Positions 1 through 8,282 of a stretch of 64,000 nucleotides of DNA are shown piece by piece (within the stretch, counting starts at the first letter, position 1; each line of letters opens with the position of its first letter). Below the pieces are notes generated by a model that saw only the letters and a list, made by a program, of their open reading frames with translations, was not told the DNA's origin and ran no database searches. The position numbers and the translations under genes were made by a program. The stretch is taken from assembly GCA_038230335.1 (NCBI GenBank), contig JBBRNL010000006.1:186001-250000 (forward strand), in the 5' to 3' direction. The DNA is from JBBRDU01 sp038230335 (GTDB taxonomy: Bacteria > Verrucomicrobiota > Verrucomicrobiia > Chthoniobacterales > UBA10450).

Positions 1-841
1 CAAAACGGCGCCAACTCGTTAGGTCAGGCTCCGGTGTTTTCAGTTGGAGAAGATCGCACACCAGTTTGTCCAGTCCTTCGTTGTGCAGCAGAAGCGGCAC
101 TTCATAAATGGTGTGCTCGACATCGGCCGCCTCGATCACGGCTTTTTCCGAAACGTTACAGAACATGGAGAGCTTCTGGCGCACCTCGGCATCGAGCGGA
201 TTCTCCGTGCGACACATCAGGACTTGCGGCTGCAGACCGATCTCGCGCAGCTTGGCCACGCTTTGCTGGGTCGGCTTGGTCTTCAGCTCACCAGCCGCCT
301 TGATGAAAGGCACCAGCGTCACATGGATGTTAATCACGTTCTGCGGGCCCATTTCCAAAACGAATTGACGGATCGCTTCGAGAAACGGCAGGCCTTCGAT
401 GTCGCCCGTCGTCCCGCCAATTTCGGTGATGACAACGTCGTATGTACTTTCGTCCGAAATCTCGCGAATGCGCGCCTTGATCACGTCCGTGACATGCGGG
501 ATGACCTGCACCGTTTTGCCCAGATAATCGCCCCGTCGCTCTTTTAGGATGACGGTCTCGTAAACCTGGCCGCTCGTCAGGTTGTTGTGACGCGATAGAA
601 CGCAATTCGTGAAACGTTCGTAGTGTCCGAGATCGAGATCGGTCTCGGCCCCGTCGTTCAGGACATAAACTTCACCGTGCTGGAAAGGGTTCATCGTGCC
701 GGGATCTACATTCAGGTAGGGGTCGAATTTCTGAAACACGACGCGCAGCCCGCGCAGTTCCAAAAGTGTTCCGAGCGACGCGGCGGCCAGGCCTTTCCCG
801 AGAGAACTCACGACTCCTCCAGTGAAAAAAATGTATTTCAT
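1..841 (-). CDS. pyrG: CTP synthase, N-terminal part (runs off the window)
   Basis: Makes CTP from UTP, ATP and glutamine in the cytoplasm; only the first 280 or so residues, the synthetase domain, are inside the window. The reading starts MKYIFFTGGVVSSLGKG, the family's N-terminal nucleotide-binding signature, and continues with FDPYLNVDPGTM and the EIGGTTGDIE segment typical of PyrG. The C-terminal glutamine amidotransferase domain lies beyond position 1. Its ATG shares four bases (ATGA) with the stop of kdsB, so the two are probably translationally coupled. The pairing makes sense, because KdsB uses CTP. Identification is secure. Confidence 0.96.
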   Translation of the reverse strand, partial: MKYIFFTGGVVSSLGKGLAAASLGTLLELRGLRVVFQKFDPYLNVDPGTMNPFQHGEVYVLNDGAETDLDLGHYERFTNCVLSRHNNLTSGQVYETVILKERRGDYLGKTVQVIPHVTDVIKARIREISDESTYDVVITEIGGTTGDIEGLPFLEAIRQFVLEMGPQNVINIHVTLVPFIKAAGELKTKPTQQSVAKLREIGLQPQVLMCRTENPLDAEVRQKLSMFCNVSEKAVIEAADVEHTIYEVPLLLHNEGLDKLVCDLLQLKTPEPDLTSWRRF

Positions 842-1596
842 TTGGAGGCACTCCTGCGCTTCGCGCGAACGAGTTTTCGCTCCAGCGCGGCTGCGTCTTT
901 CGGGGTGTCTACGCCCGGTGAACCCTGTTTTGTGACGAGCACATGAACCGTTACACCATTTTCAAGGGCGCGCAATTGTTCGAGGGCTTCGGCGCGCTCG
1001 AGCGGGCTCGGTTTCCATTGCACAAACTGAAGGAGCGATTCGCGGCGGAATCCGTAAATGCCCTGGTGCCGCAAAGTCTTGTAACCGGTGCCTGGGTTGC
1101 GCAGATAGGGAATAGGCGAGCGCGAGAAGTAGAGGGCCCGGCCCGTCCGATCGATCACCACTTTGACCTGATCGGGGGAGGACATCTCGGCTGCGTTATC
1201 GAACGGATGCGCCGCAGTCACAACAGCGATGCGCTTGTCTGCGACCAGTCGGGCGACCATGCGATCGATTAAACGTGGTTCGATGAGTGGTTCGTCCCCC
1301 TGGATATTAACGATGTAGCCAAACTTCGCAGCCGTCTTCGCCACCTCAGCGATACGATCGGTGCCGCTGGCGTGATCGGCCGAGGTCAGCGCGACTTCGG
1401 CGCCCCAGTTGAACGCGGCACTGGCAATCCGCATGTCGTCCGTGGCGATGATGACCGCATCGAGCCTGCGGGCGCGACGGCAGCGTTCCCAGACGTGTTG
1501 CAGCAAAGGCTTTCCCGCGATTGGGAAGAGAGGCTTGCCCGGGAAGCGAGTTGAAGCGTAACGGGCCGGGATGATGCCGAGGGCTTTTGGAGGCAT
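838..1596 (-). CDS. kdsB: 3-deoxy-manno-octulosonate cytidylyltransferase
   Basis: Activates Kdo with CTP to CMP-Kdo, the donor for the inner core of lipopolysaccharide, in the cytoplasm. The sequence opens with ALGIIPARYASTRFPGKPL, the nucleotide-binding signature of the family, and has NIQGDEPLI and GIYGFRRE further on. I chose the ATG that gives MPPKALGIIP (252 residues, normal length); an upstream start at 1623 would add nine unrelated residues from a repeat region. No strong ribosome binding site is visible. The stop overlaps the pyrG start by four bases. Upstream lie gmhB and rfaE1, so this is a lipopolysaccharide-precursor cluster. Confidence 0.95.
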   Translation of the reverse strand: MPPKALGIIPARYASTRFPGKPLFPIAGKPLLQHVWERCRRARRLDAVIIATDDMRIASAAFNWGAEVALTSADHASGTDRIAEVAKTAAKFGYIVNIQGDEPLIEPRLIDRMVARLVADKRIAVVTAAHPFDNAAEMSSPDQVKVVIDRTGRALYFSRSPIPYLRNPGTGYKTLRHQGIYGFRRESLLQFVQWKPSPLERAEALEQLRALENGVTVHVLVTKQGSPGVDTPKDAAALERKLVRAKRRSASK

Positions 1597-1623
1597 GGAG
1601 CAACGGTGAGGAGTTGGCAGCAA

Positions 1624-1658
1624 ACGTTCAACGCTCAGCGCTCAACGTCCAACGCTCA
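1624..1658. repeat. Tandem heptamer repeat upstream of kdsB
   Basis: Five head-to-tail 7-bp units: acgttca, acgctca, gcgctca, acgtcca, acgctca. On the minus strand the unit reads TGARCGT. It fills the gap between gmhB and kdsB and is not coding in any convincing frame. Looser relatives of such short tandem words appear around the succinate dehydrogenase genes. Confidence 0.8.
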
Positions 1659-1675
1659 ATTCAGAATAGCGGTGT

Positions 1676-2230
1676 CTAATAAGCAGTCTCTTCTTCGTTC
1701 TCGGATTCGAGGATGAAACGAACGGCGGCCGGAAGATCCGGGACAACTGCGTCGGCCGCCTGCGCATTGGCCGACTTCCCGTAACCGGTCTGGACCAAAA
1801 TCGTTTTTGTTCCGGCACGCCGACCGCATTGCATGTCAGAATCCTTGTCGCCGATGAAATAGGATCGCGTCAGATCAATGGCATGCTCGCACGCGGCCTG
1901 GTCAACCATCCCGGTCTCCGGCTTGCGGCAGCTACACGCCTGGTCGGGTGAGTGAGGACAGAAATAAGTCGCATCGATCGAACCGCCTCCAGTTTGTCGC
2001 GTCACCTCTCTTTCGACTTCGCGATAGGCGCCCTCACTAAATAGACCGCGGCCGATGCCGCTCTGGTTGGTTATTATGATGATCTTGTAGCCTTTCGCTC
2101 TTAGCTGGCTCAGGGAGGGAGCCGCATCCGCGAATACCTCGACATCCTTGGGATCCGCGCAGTAATCGACGTCGCGCATGAGCGTTCCGTCGCGATCGAG
2201 AAAAATGGCGGGGTCCAAACCTTCAGCCAC
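1676..2230 (-). CDS. gmhB: D-glycero-beta-D-manno-heptose 1,7-bisphosphate 7-phosphatase (HAD family)
   Basis: Removes the C7 phosphate of heptose bisphosphate, the third step in ADP-heptose synthesis for lipopolysaccharide. HAD motif I is FLDRDGTL with both aspartates, motif II is ITNQSGIGRG, and the acidic motif is FIGDKDSDM. The zinc loop (CPHSPDQACSCRKP) is the GmhB hallmark. I chose the GTG at 2230, giving 184 residues, the usual size; GCGAGGA lies just upstream as ribosome binding site. This start overlaps the end of rfaE1 by 8 bp, so the kinase and phosphatase are probably coupled. The longer reading back to 2413 would only re-read rfaE1 in another frame. Confidence 0.9.
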   Translation of the reverse strand: MAEGLDPAIFLDRDGTLMRDVDYCADPKDVEVFADAAPSLSQLRAKGYKIIIITNQSGIGRGLFSEGAYREVEREVTRQTGGGSIDATYFCPHSPDQACSCRKPETGMVDQAACEHAIDLTRSYFIGDKDSDMQCGRRAGTKTILVQTGYGKSANAQAADAVVPDLPAAVRFILESENEEETAY

Positions 2231-3236
2231 GCGCGGAATCCTCGCGAAAACTGGCGACAAGCTCGTCGCGCGTGACCGTGGCCGTCCCGAGTTTGCCCAC
2301 GACGACGGCGCTGGCGTGGTTAGCGATGTCGGCGGCTTCGATGGGCGTGGCGCCGCTACATAGCGCGAGGGTAAACAAGGCGATGGCGGTATCGCCCGCG
2401 CCGGAGACGTCAAAGACCTGGCGCGCTTTCGTCGGGATGTGATGCGGGGTTTGGTCGTGCTGGAAAAGCATCATCCCATGCTCGCCGAGCGTAACCAAGA
2501 CGAGCTTCGTTTTCCATTTCTCGAGCAAGATCTCGCCGACCCGACGCAAATCCTCGTCGTCCGCAGGCGCCTTGTCTAAATCGCGCGACGCCATCCCGGC
2601 GGCCAGGAATGCCTCGGCCCGGTTGGGTTTCACAACGGTCGTGCCGGTCCAATCGATGGCGTGTTGCGGGTTAGGATCCGCCGCCACGATTTTGCCGGCC
2701 TTTTGCGCGTCCTTCACGATCTGCGTAACCAGCTCCGATCCGAGAAATCCTTTGCCGTAATCCTCGAAGATGATGGCATCGATCTCCGGCAAAACCTTGC
2801 GCACGTTCGCGCTGACGGTCGCCCCATGCTTAGACGAAAGGGGCGCGATCAATTCCCGGTCGACGCGCACGACCTGCTGCTGGCGGGCGATGATGCGCGT
2901 TTTAACGATCGTGCGGACGGAGGCGTCCACCACGGAATTGGAAGTGTCGATCTGTTGAGCGGCCAGGAGGTCGCGCAGTTGCTGGCCGCTCGAGTCCTGA
3001 CCAAGCAGTCCTATGACCGAGACGCGCGCGACAAATTCGCGCAAGTTACGAGCGACATTGGCCGCGCCGCCGGGGTAAGAAGATTCGCGTGTGACCTCTA
3101 CCACCGGCACGGGCGCTTCCGGCGAGATTCGACCGACTTTCCCCCAGACAAACTCGTCCAGCATCAGATCCCCGATGACGAGCAGGCGCTTGCCGGCGGC
3201 TTCCTTCAGAATTGCGTCCAGGCGACTCGGTGTCAT
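2223..3236 (-). CDS. rfaE1: D-glycero-beta-D-manno-heptose-7-phosphate kinase (RfaE1/HldA)
   Basis: Phosphorylates heptose 7-phosphate at C1. It is a ribokinase/PfkB-fold enzyme of 337 residues. The N-terminal LVIGDLMLDEFVWG, the glycine-rich YPGGAANVARNL and the C-terminal VSGAGDTAIALF with the catalytic aspartate are all present. The adenylyltransferase half found in bifunctional HldE is absent, so the ADP-heptose synthase domain must be encoded elsewhere. It leads a leftward run with gmhB, kdsB and pyrG. The product feeds GmhB directly. Confidence 0.93.
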   Translation of the reverse strand: MTPSRLDAILKEAAGKRLLVIGDLMLDEFVWGKVGRISPEAPVPVVEVTRESSYPGGAANVARNLREFVARVSVIGLLGQDSSGQQLRDLLAAQQIDTSNSVVDASVRTIVKTRIIARQQQVVRVDRELIAPLSSKHGATVSANVRKVLPEIDAIIFEDYGKGFLGSELVTQIVKDAQKAGKIVAADPNPQHAIDWTGTTVVKPNRAEAFLAAGMASRDLDKAPADDEDLRRVGEILLEKWKTKLVLVTLGEHGMMLFQHDQTPHHIPTKARQVFDVSGAGDTAIALFTLALCSGATPIEAADIANHASAVVVGKLGTATVTRDELVASFREDSARG

Positions 3237-3381
3237 AAAGTGGTCGAGCAGCGAAAATAGGAGGTGCGAGCGATAAAAAACGTCAAAATGTTAGGCTCGC
3301 CGGTTTGTGCAGCGGCCAGTTCTGCCTAGAGTCCTTCATTAATCCTGAATACGGACACGAAATCAACAGTCGAAGCTCCCG

Positions 3382-4176
3382 ATGACTCCATTCGTTAGAT
3401 ATCTAAACATCACTACTATTGCCCTGACGGGGCTGACTTTGGGCGCGCAGGCGGCCCCGGCTCCGCAGCACATTGACGTCAAACAATACTCGCGAAAGAT
3501 CGAGGATGTTGTCGTGCCGCTTCCCGGCGAGGTCTTTGGCGCTTTAAACAAGCTGGGGTCGGTCAATTGGAAAGATTATGTGCGCAGCAACCGCGGCAGC
3601 AATTTTACGGAGCGCCCGCGCATCGCGCTCATGCTCGGGTCGGTCATCGCCGACGGTTTCATCGCTGTGCAAGCCAAGGATGCGCCGGCCGTCAAGGACA
3701 TCGGGCAACGCGTCCTGGCGTTGTCCAAGGCCATCGGCGTCGGGAACTCCATTACGCCGCATGCCAAAGCGATCATCGAGTCGGCCGACAAGAACAAATG
3801 GGACAGTGTGCGCTCCGAGTTGGATCGCACGCAGAACAGCGTCCAGCAGGCCATGAACGAGGTGCATGACCAGCAGCTATCCCAACTGGTGAGTCTGGGG
3901 GGCTGGTTGCGCGGCACAGAGGTCTTAACCTCGGTCGTGAACAAAAACTTCTCGGCCAACGGGGCAGAACTGCTGCATCAACCGGATTTGCTTGTTTATT
4001 TTCAGGATAAGCTGCAAGCAATGCCGGAGTTCAACATGCAGCTTCTAAAGCAAATCCATGGCGCCCTCGTGGAGGTAAAGCCTCTCATCGACCCCCAGCA
4101 TATTTCTGCCGAATCAGTGAAGAAAATAAATGAGATCACGACCCGGCTGGATTCGGCCATCGTGACGAAGGAATAA
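3382..4176 (+). CDS. Secreted protein of unknown function (264 aa)
   Basis: I do not recognise a family. The N-terminus (basic start, hydrophobic stretch LNITTIALTGLTLGAQA, then AAPAPQ) looks like a cleavable signal peptide, so the mature protein of about 240 residues should be periplasmic. The rest is predicted mostly helical, with no cysteines or obvious catalytic motif; residues 75-110 are hydrophobic and small-residue rich (LGSVIADGFIAVQAKDAP). It starts 145 bp from the divergent rfaE1 and is followed after 9 bp by a second secreted unknown, so the two are probably one transcript and may act together. Confidence 0.75.
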   Translation: MTPFVRYLNITTIALTGLTLGAQAAPAPQHIDVKQYSRKIEDVVVPLPGEVFGALNKLGSVNWKDYVRSNRGSNFTERPRIALMLGSVIADGFIAVQAKDAPAVKDIGQRVLALSKAIGVGNSITPHAKAIIESADKNKWDSVRSELDRTQNSVQQAMNEVHDQQLSQLVSLGGWLRGTEVLTSVVNKNFSANGAELLHQPDLLVYFQDKLQAMPEFNMQLLKQIHGALVEVKPLIDPQHISAESVKKINEITTRLDSAIVTKE

Positions 4177-4185
4177 GGGAACCGC

Positions 4186-4635
4186 ATGAAGCGATTTTTA
4201 ACGTCGTTCGTCGCACGAAGTTTGTTCTTCGGTCTCTTTTTCGGCGCGTTTTTCGGAGTGCGCGCCTCAGTCGACGACGCGCAATCGTTGTCGCTGGAGG
4301 CGGCCGTGCCTTATGTTAAGGAAGGCTTTCAGGTGCGGGAGGACTATTGGGGCGGAGATTTGGGCGTGGGCGAGAAAAAGGCCGTCCGACAGCAGCTCTT
4401 TAAAGGAAACGAGTATTGGTTCTGGATGGGGACCGAGGTCGAGCGGGCCAAGGTTTCGGTCCACGTTTACGATTCCGAAGGGAAGCTGGTCGAGCAACCG
4501 GATGCCTGGGAAAAAGGACATTTCGCCGCGGCTCACGTCATCCCGAAAGCCACCGGCAGTTATTTCATTATCGTTGCGATCGAGGAATCCTCGGAGGAAC
4601 GGACCCATTGGGCGCTCGTTTACGGTTTCCGCTAG
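4186..4635 (+). CDS. Secreted protein of unknown function (149 aa)
   Basis: No family recognised. Residues 1-28 form a signal peptide (KRFLTSFVARSLFFGLFFGAFFGVRA). The mature part reads like a small beta-sandwich: alternating hydrophobic strands around KVSVHVYDSEGKLVE and GSYFIIVAIEE, as in domains that bind sugars or form pre-peptidase folds. The gene starts 9 bp after the preceding secreted unknown and 59 bp before phoH. Position and signal peptide suggest an envelope partner of its neighbour; no enzymatic role can be read from the sequence. Confidence 0.72.
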   Translation: MKRFLTSFVARSLFFGLFFGAFFGVRASVDDAQSLSLEAAVPYVKEGFQVREDYWGGDLGVGEKKAVRQQLFKGNEYWFWMGTEVERAKVSVHVYDSEGKLVEQPDAWEKGHFAAAHVIPKATGSYFIIVAIEESSEERTHWALVYGFR

Positions 4636-4694
4636 GGCGTGGCACGGTCTTCCAGTCCGCGTTCATCCGCCGGAGGCCGGTCCGCCATTAGCCG

Positions 4695-5669
4695 ATGACC
4701 GAGACGCGCACCTTGCAGTTCGAGAGCGCTCGCGCTCTGCAATCACTCTACGCCAACGATCTGAAATTGTTAAAAACGCTGGAGGATTCACTCGGCGTGA
4801 AGGTCACGACGCGGGAAGGCTGGGTAAAATTGGAAGGCGAGCCCGCTCGCATCGACAAGGCGCAGCGTGTCTTCGATCAATTGGAGGAAGCGCGGCAAAA
4901 GGGAGTCGAGATTCATAAGCACGAGTTTAACTATGCCTTGAATTTAGTGACTGAATCGCGCAACGAAAATCTGGGCGACGTCGTGACGACGAAGATCAGC
5001 ACGTCCGCGCGCAAGCCGCCGATCGTCGCCCGGTCGAGTGGGCAGCGCGATTACATCGAAGCCATCCAGAAGCATGATGTCGTGTTCGGCATCGGGCCGG
5101 CCGGAACCGGGAAGACTTATCTGGCCGTCGCCATGGCCGTGGCAGCTTTGAAAAAAGAGCAGGTCAGCCGCATCATCTTGACGCGCCCGGCCGTGGAAGC
5201 GGGTGAAGCGCTTGGATTTTTGCCGGGCGACTTACAGGAGAAAATTACGCCTTACCTGCGGCCCCTCTACGACGCGCTCCACGATATGTTGGAGCCGGAA
5301 GAGATCGAGCGGCTGGTCGCGCGCCAAACGATCGAAATCGCACCCCTCGCTTACATGCGTGGACGCACCTTGGGTGACGCCTTTGTTATCTTGGACGAAG
5401 CGCAGAACACAACGACGGAGCAGATGTTCATGCTGCTAACCCGGATCGGTTTCAATTCGAAATGCGTGGTGACAGGAGACGTGACCCAGGTGGATCTGCC
5501 GCCCAATAAACGCTCCGGCCTGGTCGAGGCCCTGCAGGCGTTAAAGAATATCCCGGGCATCGCGATGATTTACTTCAATGAGCGCGACGTCGTTCGGCAC
5601 GAACTTGTCCGCGCCATTATTAATGCCTATCAACAGCATCGGTCGCCCGCCCCGGGCGCGCGCAAATAA
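4695..5669 (+). CDS. phoH: PhoH-family P-loop ATPase (YbeZ type)
   Basis: A cytoplasmic ATPase linked to RNA metabolism in other bacteria. Walker A (GPAGTGKT) is near residue 134 and Walker B (VILDEAQN) near 231; an N-terminal KH-like region covers about residues 20-90. Length (324 aa) is typical. The next gene, a membrane HD phosphohydrolase, begins one base after the stop, the usual phoH-HD order. The third usual member, ybeY, is not found after it. Function in vivo is not settled for the family. Confidence 0.93.
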   Translation: MTETRTLQFESARALQSLYANDLKLLKTLEDSLGVKVTTREGWVKLEGEPARIDKAQRVFDQLEEARQKGVEIHKHEFNYALNLVTESRNENLGDVVTTKISTSARKPPIVARSSGQRDYIEAIQKHDVVFGIGPAGTGKTYLAVAMAVAALKKEQVSRIILTRPAVEAGEALGFLPGDLQEKITPYLRPLYDALHDMLEPEEIERLVARQTIEIAPLAYMRGRTLGDAFVILDEAQNTTTEQMFMLLTRIGFNSKCVVTGDVTQVDLPPNKRSGLVEALQALKNIPGIAMIYFNERDVVRHELVRAIINAYQQHRSPAPGARK

Positions 5670-5670
5670 C

Positions 5671-7317
5671 ATGGCCCTGCTCGACTTCTTCAAGCGCGGC
5701 CAGCTGGTGCGGCGAGGATTGGCCTCAAAAAAAACCCGACGCCGTCGCACCCGCAACGAGCTACTCAGCACGCTCGAGGACGCGCCCGTCATGAAGGTGT
5801 TGATTCTGGGAGGCTTCATCGCGGGCCTGGCCTTCCTCGTTTTCAGCGGACAGCAACCCGAGCCGACCAAGAACTTCGTCATCGCGCTCCTCTTCCTCGC
5901 CACCGCGCTCATTCAGCTCTGGATAAATCAGCCGCAAACCTTTTCGAAGACATCGCGCATCCTGCTCGTTTTCGGGACAATTCTTGTGCAACTTGCGGTT
6001 ACTAAGCTGGTCCTTGTTCTCTGCAACGGCGGTCATTACCGCATATTCCGTCCCGAGACAGGCGGACTCATCACCCCTTATGCTTTTGCGCCTCTCGTCC
6101 TGAGCGTCCTGCTCGGTCGTAATCACGGCTTATATGCAGCCGTCTTTGTCAGCCTTTTCAGCAGCGTTCTTTTCGGTGCCATTGATGCTCCGCTTCTCGT
6201 CACGAGTCTGATCAGCGGATTCACCGCGGTTTCTCTGACTCTGCAAGTGCGCCGCCGCAGTAAATTGGTGCGGGCTGGCTTCGGAGTCGGTCTCGCCATC
6301 TTGCTCTTATCCCTGGCCTTCGGTTTGATTGGGCCAATCAACCTATTCTCATTCGGGGCCAACGATTGGCGAATGATTGGCCTGCAAAGCGCCTACGCCA
6401 TCGGGAACGGTATTCTGACCGCCATGGTCGTGGGCGGAGCGCTTCCCATTCTTGAGCAACTTTTCCAGGTCACGACCGATATTTCCTGGCTGGAAGCCTC
6501 CGACCTGAACCATCCGCTGCTCCGTCGCATGACGATCGAGGCGCCCGGCACATATCATCACAGCCTGGTCGTGGCCAACCTGGCAGAAGCGGCCGCCGAA
6601 TCGATCGGCGCCAATGCCACGGCTTGCCGCGTCTGCTCCTATTTTCATGACGTCGGAAAACTGGTGAAGCCGGAGTATTTCACCGAGAACATGAATTTCG
6701 AACGAAACCCGCACGACGATCTGGCCCCCACCATGAGTGCATTGATCATCATTGCGCACGTGAAAGAAGGCGTGGATCTGTCGCTCAAGCACAAACTCAA
6801 TCACCGCATCATCGACATTATCCAGGAGCATCACGGCTCCTCGCTGGTCTATTATTTCTATCAGCGCGCCTTGCAACAGCAGGAGGACGCCCGGGCCGGC
6901 GGCAAGATCATGAACATGCGCGAAGAGGACATTCCCGAGGTGCGCGAAGAGAGCTTTCGTTATCCCGGTCCCAAACCGCAAAGCAAGGAAAGTGCAATCG
7001 TTAGTCTGGCTGACATTGTGGAGAGTGCCTCACGCAGTCTCTCCAAACCGACCCCGCAAAAAGTGGAACAACTGGTCAACGAACTCATCGAAGAGCGAAT
7101 CGCCGACGGGCAGCTCGATGAATGCGACCTCACCCTGGGCGACCTGCGGGTCATCGCCGAGCGCTTTCGCTTCACGCTCATGACGATGTTGCACAGCCGC
7201 ATCGCTTACCCAAAGCAGGAATCGAAATTTCAACACCCGCGGGATGAAGGCTTCCGCCCCGACGTCATGGCCGCAACAAAAAAACCTTCGTCGGCGCCTC
7301 CCGTCTCTGCCGCGTGA
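5671..7317 (+). CDS. Membrane HD-domain phosphohydrolase (PgpH/YqfF-like)
   Basis: Members of this family hydrolyse cyclic di-AMP. The 548-residue protein has about six or seven membrane segments between residues 40 and 270 and a cytoplasmic HD domain from about 290: paired histidines in TYHHSLVVANLAEAA, then the HD doublet in YFHDVGKL near residue 326, and IIQEHHGSS. It lacks the long extracellular domain of PgpH, so it is a short form. Start chosen one base after phoH (MALLDFFKRG); a longer reading from 5578 lies inside phoH. The stop shares four bases (GTGA) with the next gene. Confidence 0.88.
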   Translation: MALLDFFKRGQLVRRGLASKKTRRRRTRNELLSTLEDAPVMKVLILGGFIAGLAFLVFSGQQPEPTKNFVIALLFLATALIQLWINQPQTFSKTSRILLVFGTILVQLAVTKLVLVLCNGGHYRIFRPETGGLITPYAFAPLVLSVLLGRNHGLYAAVFVSLFSSVLFGAIDAPLLVTSLISGFTAVSLTLQVRRRSKLVRAGFGVGLAILLLSLAFGLIGPINLFSFGANDWRMIGLQSAYAIGNGILTAMVVGGALPILEQLFQVTTDISWLEASDLNHPLLRRMTIEAPGTYHHSLVVANLAEAAAESIGANATACRVCSYFHDVGKLVKPEYFTENMNFERNPHDDLAPTMSALIIIAHVKEGVDLSLKHKLNHRIIDIIQEHHGSSLVYYFYQRALQQQEDARAGGKIMNMREEDIPEVREESFRYPGPKPQSKESAIVSLADIVESASRSLSKPTPQKVEQLVNELIEERIADGQLDECDLTLGDLRVIAERFRFTLMTMLHSRIAYPKQESKFQHPRDEGFRPDVMAATKKPSSAPPVSAA

Positions 7318-8087
7318 GCAGCGCACCTCAGCGTTTGCGCGACTGGAATGCGCAGACGGCCATCATTCTTGGGTCGGGCTTGAGCTCGATTGTACCAGAT
7401 GGCTCCGGCACGGATGCCATCCCCTATACCGAATTCCCGGAGATTCCGCAGCCCTCCGTGCCTGGCCACATCGGACGCTTTGTTCTCGCACAGATCAGTG
7501 GTGTTAAACTCATTTTCGCGCAGGGTCGTGTCCACTTGTATGAAGGCCTTTCGGCCAGGGAAGTGACGGCGAGTGTGCGCATCCTAGCCGCGGCAGGGGT
7601 TCGACATCTTGTTCTAACGAATGCCGCCGGCTCGGCCAACCCGCAGTTTGCGCCCGGCACCTGGATGATGATCAGCGACCATCTCAATCTTACGGGCACG
7701 ACTCCGTTGATGGGAGCGCCGCAGTTCATCGACATGACAACGGCCTACTCGGAGCGACTGCGCGATCTCTTCGCCGCTGCAGCCAACGACCTGGGTTTGG
7801 TGTTGCACCAGGGCGTTTATGCGGGATTGCTCGGGCCGCAGTATGAGACGCCGGCCGAGGTTCGAATGGTCCAGACTCTCGGCGCACAGGCCGTTGGAAT
7901 GTCCACTGTGCTGGAGACAATTCAGGCAAGGGCGCTCGGATTGGACGTGGCAGGCTTTTCCTGTCTCACAAATTTTGCCGCCGGCATCTCGCCGACAGAT
8001 TTGAGTCACGCGGAAGTTCTGGAAACCGGCAAAGCCGCCGCCGCGCAGTTCGGACGATTGCTCGAAGCGGCGTTGCCGGAGCTTTAG
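7314..8087 (+). CDS. punA: Purine nucleoside phosphorylase
   Basis: Splits purine nucleosides with phosphate to base and ribose 1-phosphate. GTG start overlapping the previous stop by 4 bp. Family motifs: IILGSGLSS, GRVHLYEG, LTNAAGSANP, GPQYETPAEVRM and VGMSTVLETI, with the C-terminal NFAAG. The 257 residues match the trimeric PNP (PunA) group, not the hexameric DeoD group. Translational coupling to the HD phosphohydrolase may only reflect co-transcription, though both act on purine nucleotides. Downstream lies a non-coding inverted repeat that may end the transcript. Confidence 0.93.
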   Translation: MSSAPQRLRDWNAQTAIILGSGLSSIVPDGSGTDAIPYTEFPEIPQPSVPGHIGRFVLAQISGVKLIFAQGRVHLYEGLSAREVTASVRILAAAGVRHLVLTNAAGSANPQFAPGTWMMISDHLNLTGTTPLMGAPQFIDMTTAYSERLRDLFAAAANDLGLVLHQGVYAGLLGPQYETPAEVRMVQTLGAQAVGMSTVLETIQARALGLDVAGFSCLTNFAAGISPTDLSHAEVLETGKAAAAQFGRLLEAALPEL

Positions 8088-8130
8088 ACGCAGGCCGCCT
8101 CTACTAAAACGAGACGCGCCACTCTCCGCC

Positions 8131-8255
8131 TGTTATCCCGACTCGCAAAGACGAGGAGGGATCCCACAAGCGGTCGTCGACCACGCATCTGAACATAGAT
8201 GCCGCCGTCTGAATCGGTGAGATCCCTTCACCGTCTTCGCTGGCTCAGGATGACA
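8131..8255. repeat. Dispersed inverted repeat, copy 1 (GTCATCCTGAGC-type)
   Basis: The left arm (8131-8167) begins TGTTATCCCGACTCGCAAAG and the right arm (8216-8255) ends GCTGGCTCAGGATGACA; each is close to the reverse complement of the other over about 35 bp. The middle holds a second small palindrome (gcatctgaacatagatgc). A related element sits at 58438-58554. It lies between the convergent punA and nuoC, where it could fold as a bidirectional terminator. Confidence 0.8.
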
Positions 8256-8282
8256 CGCGAAGGATGTGGCGCGCTCTGTTCC

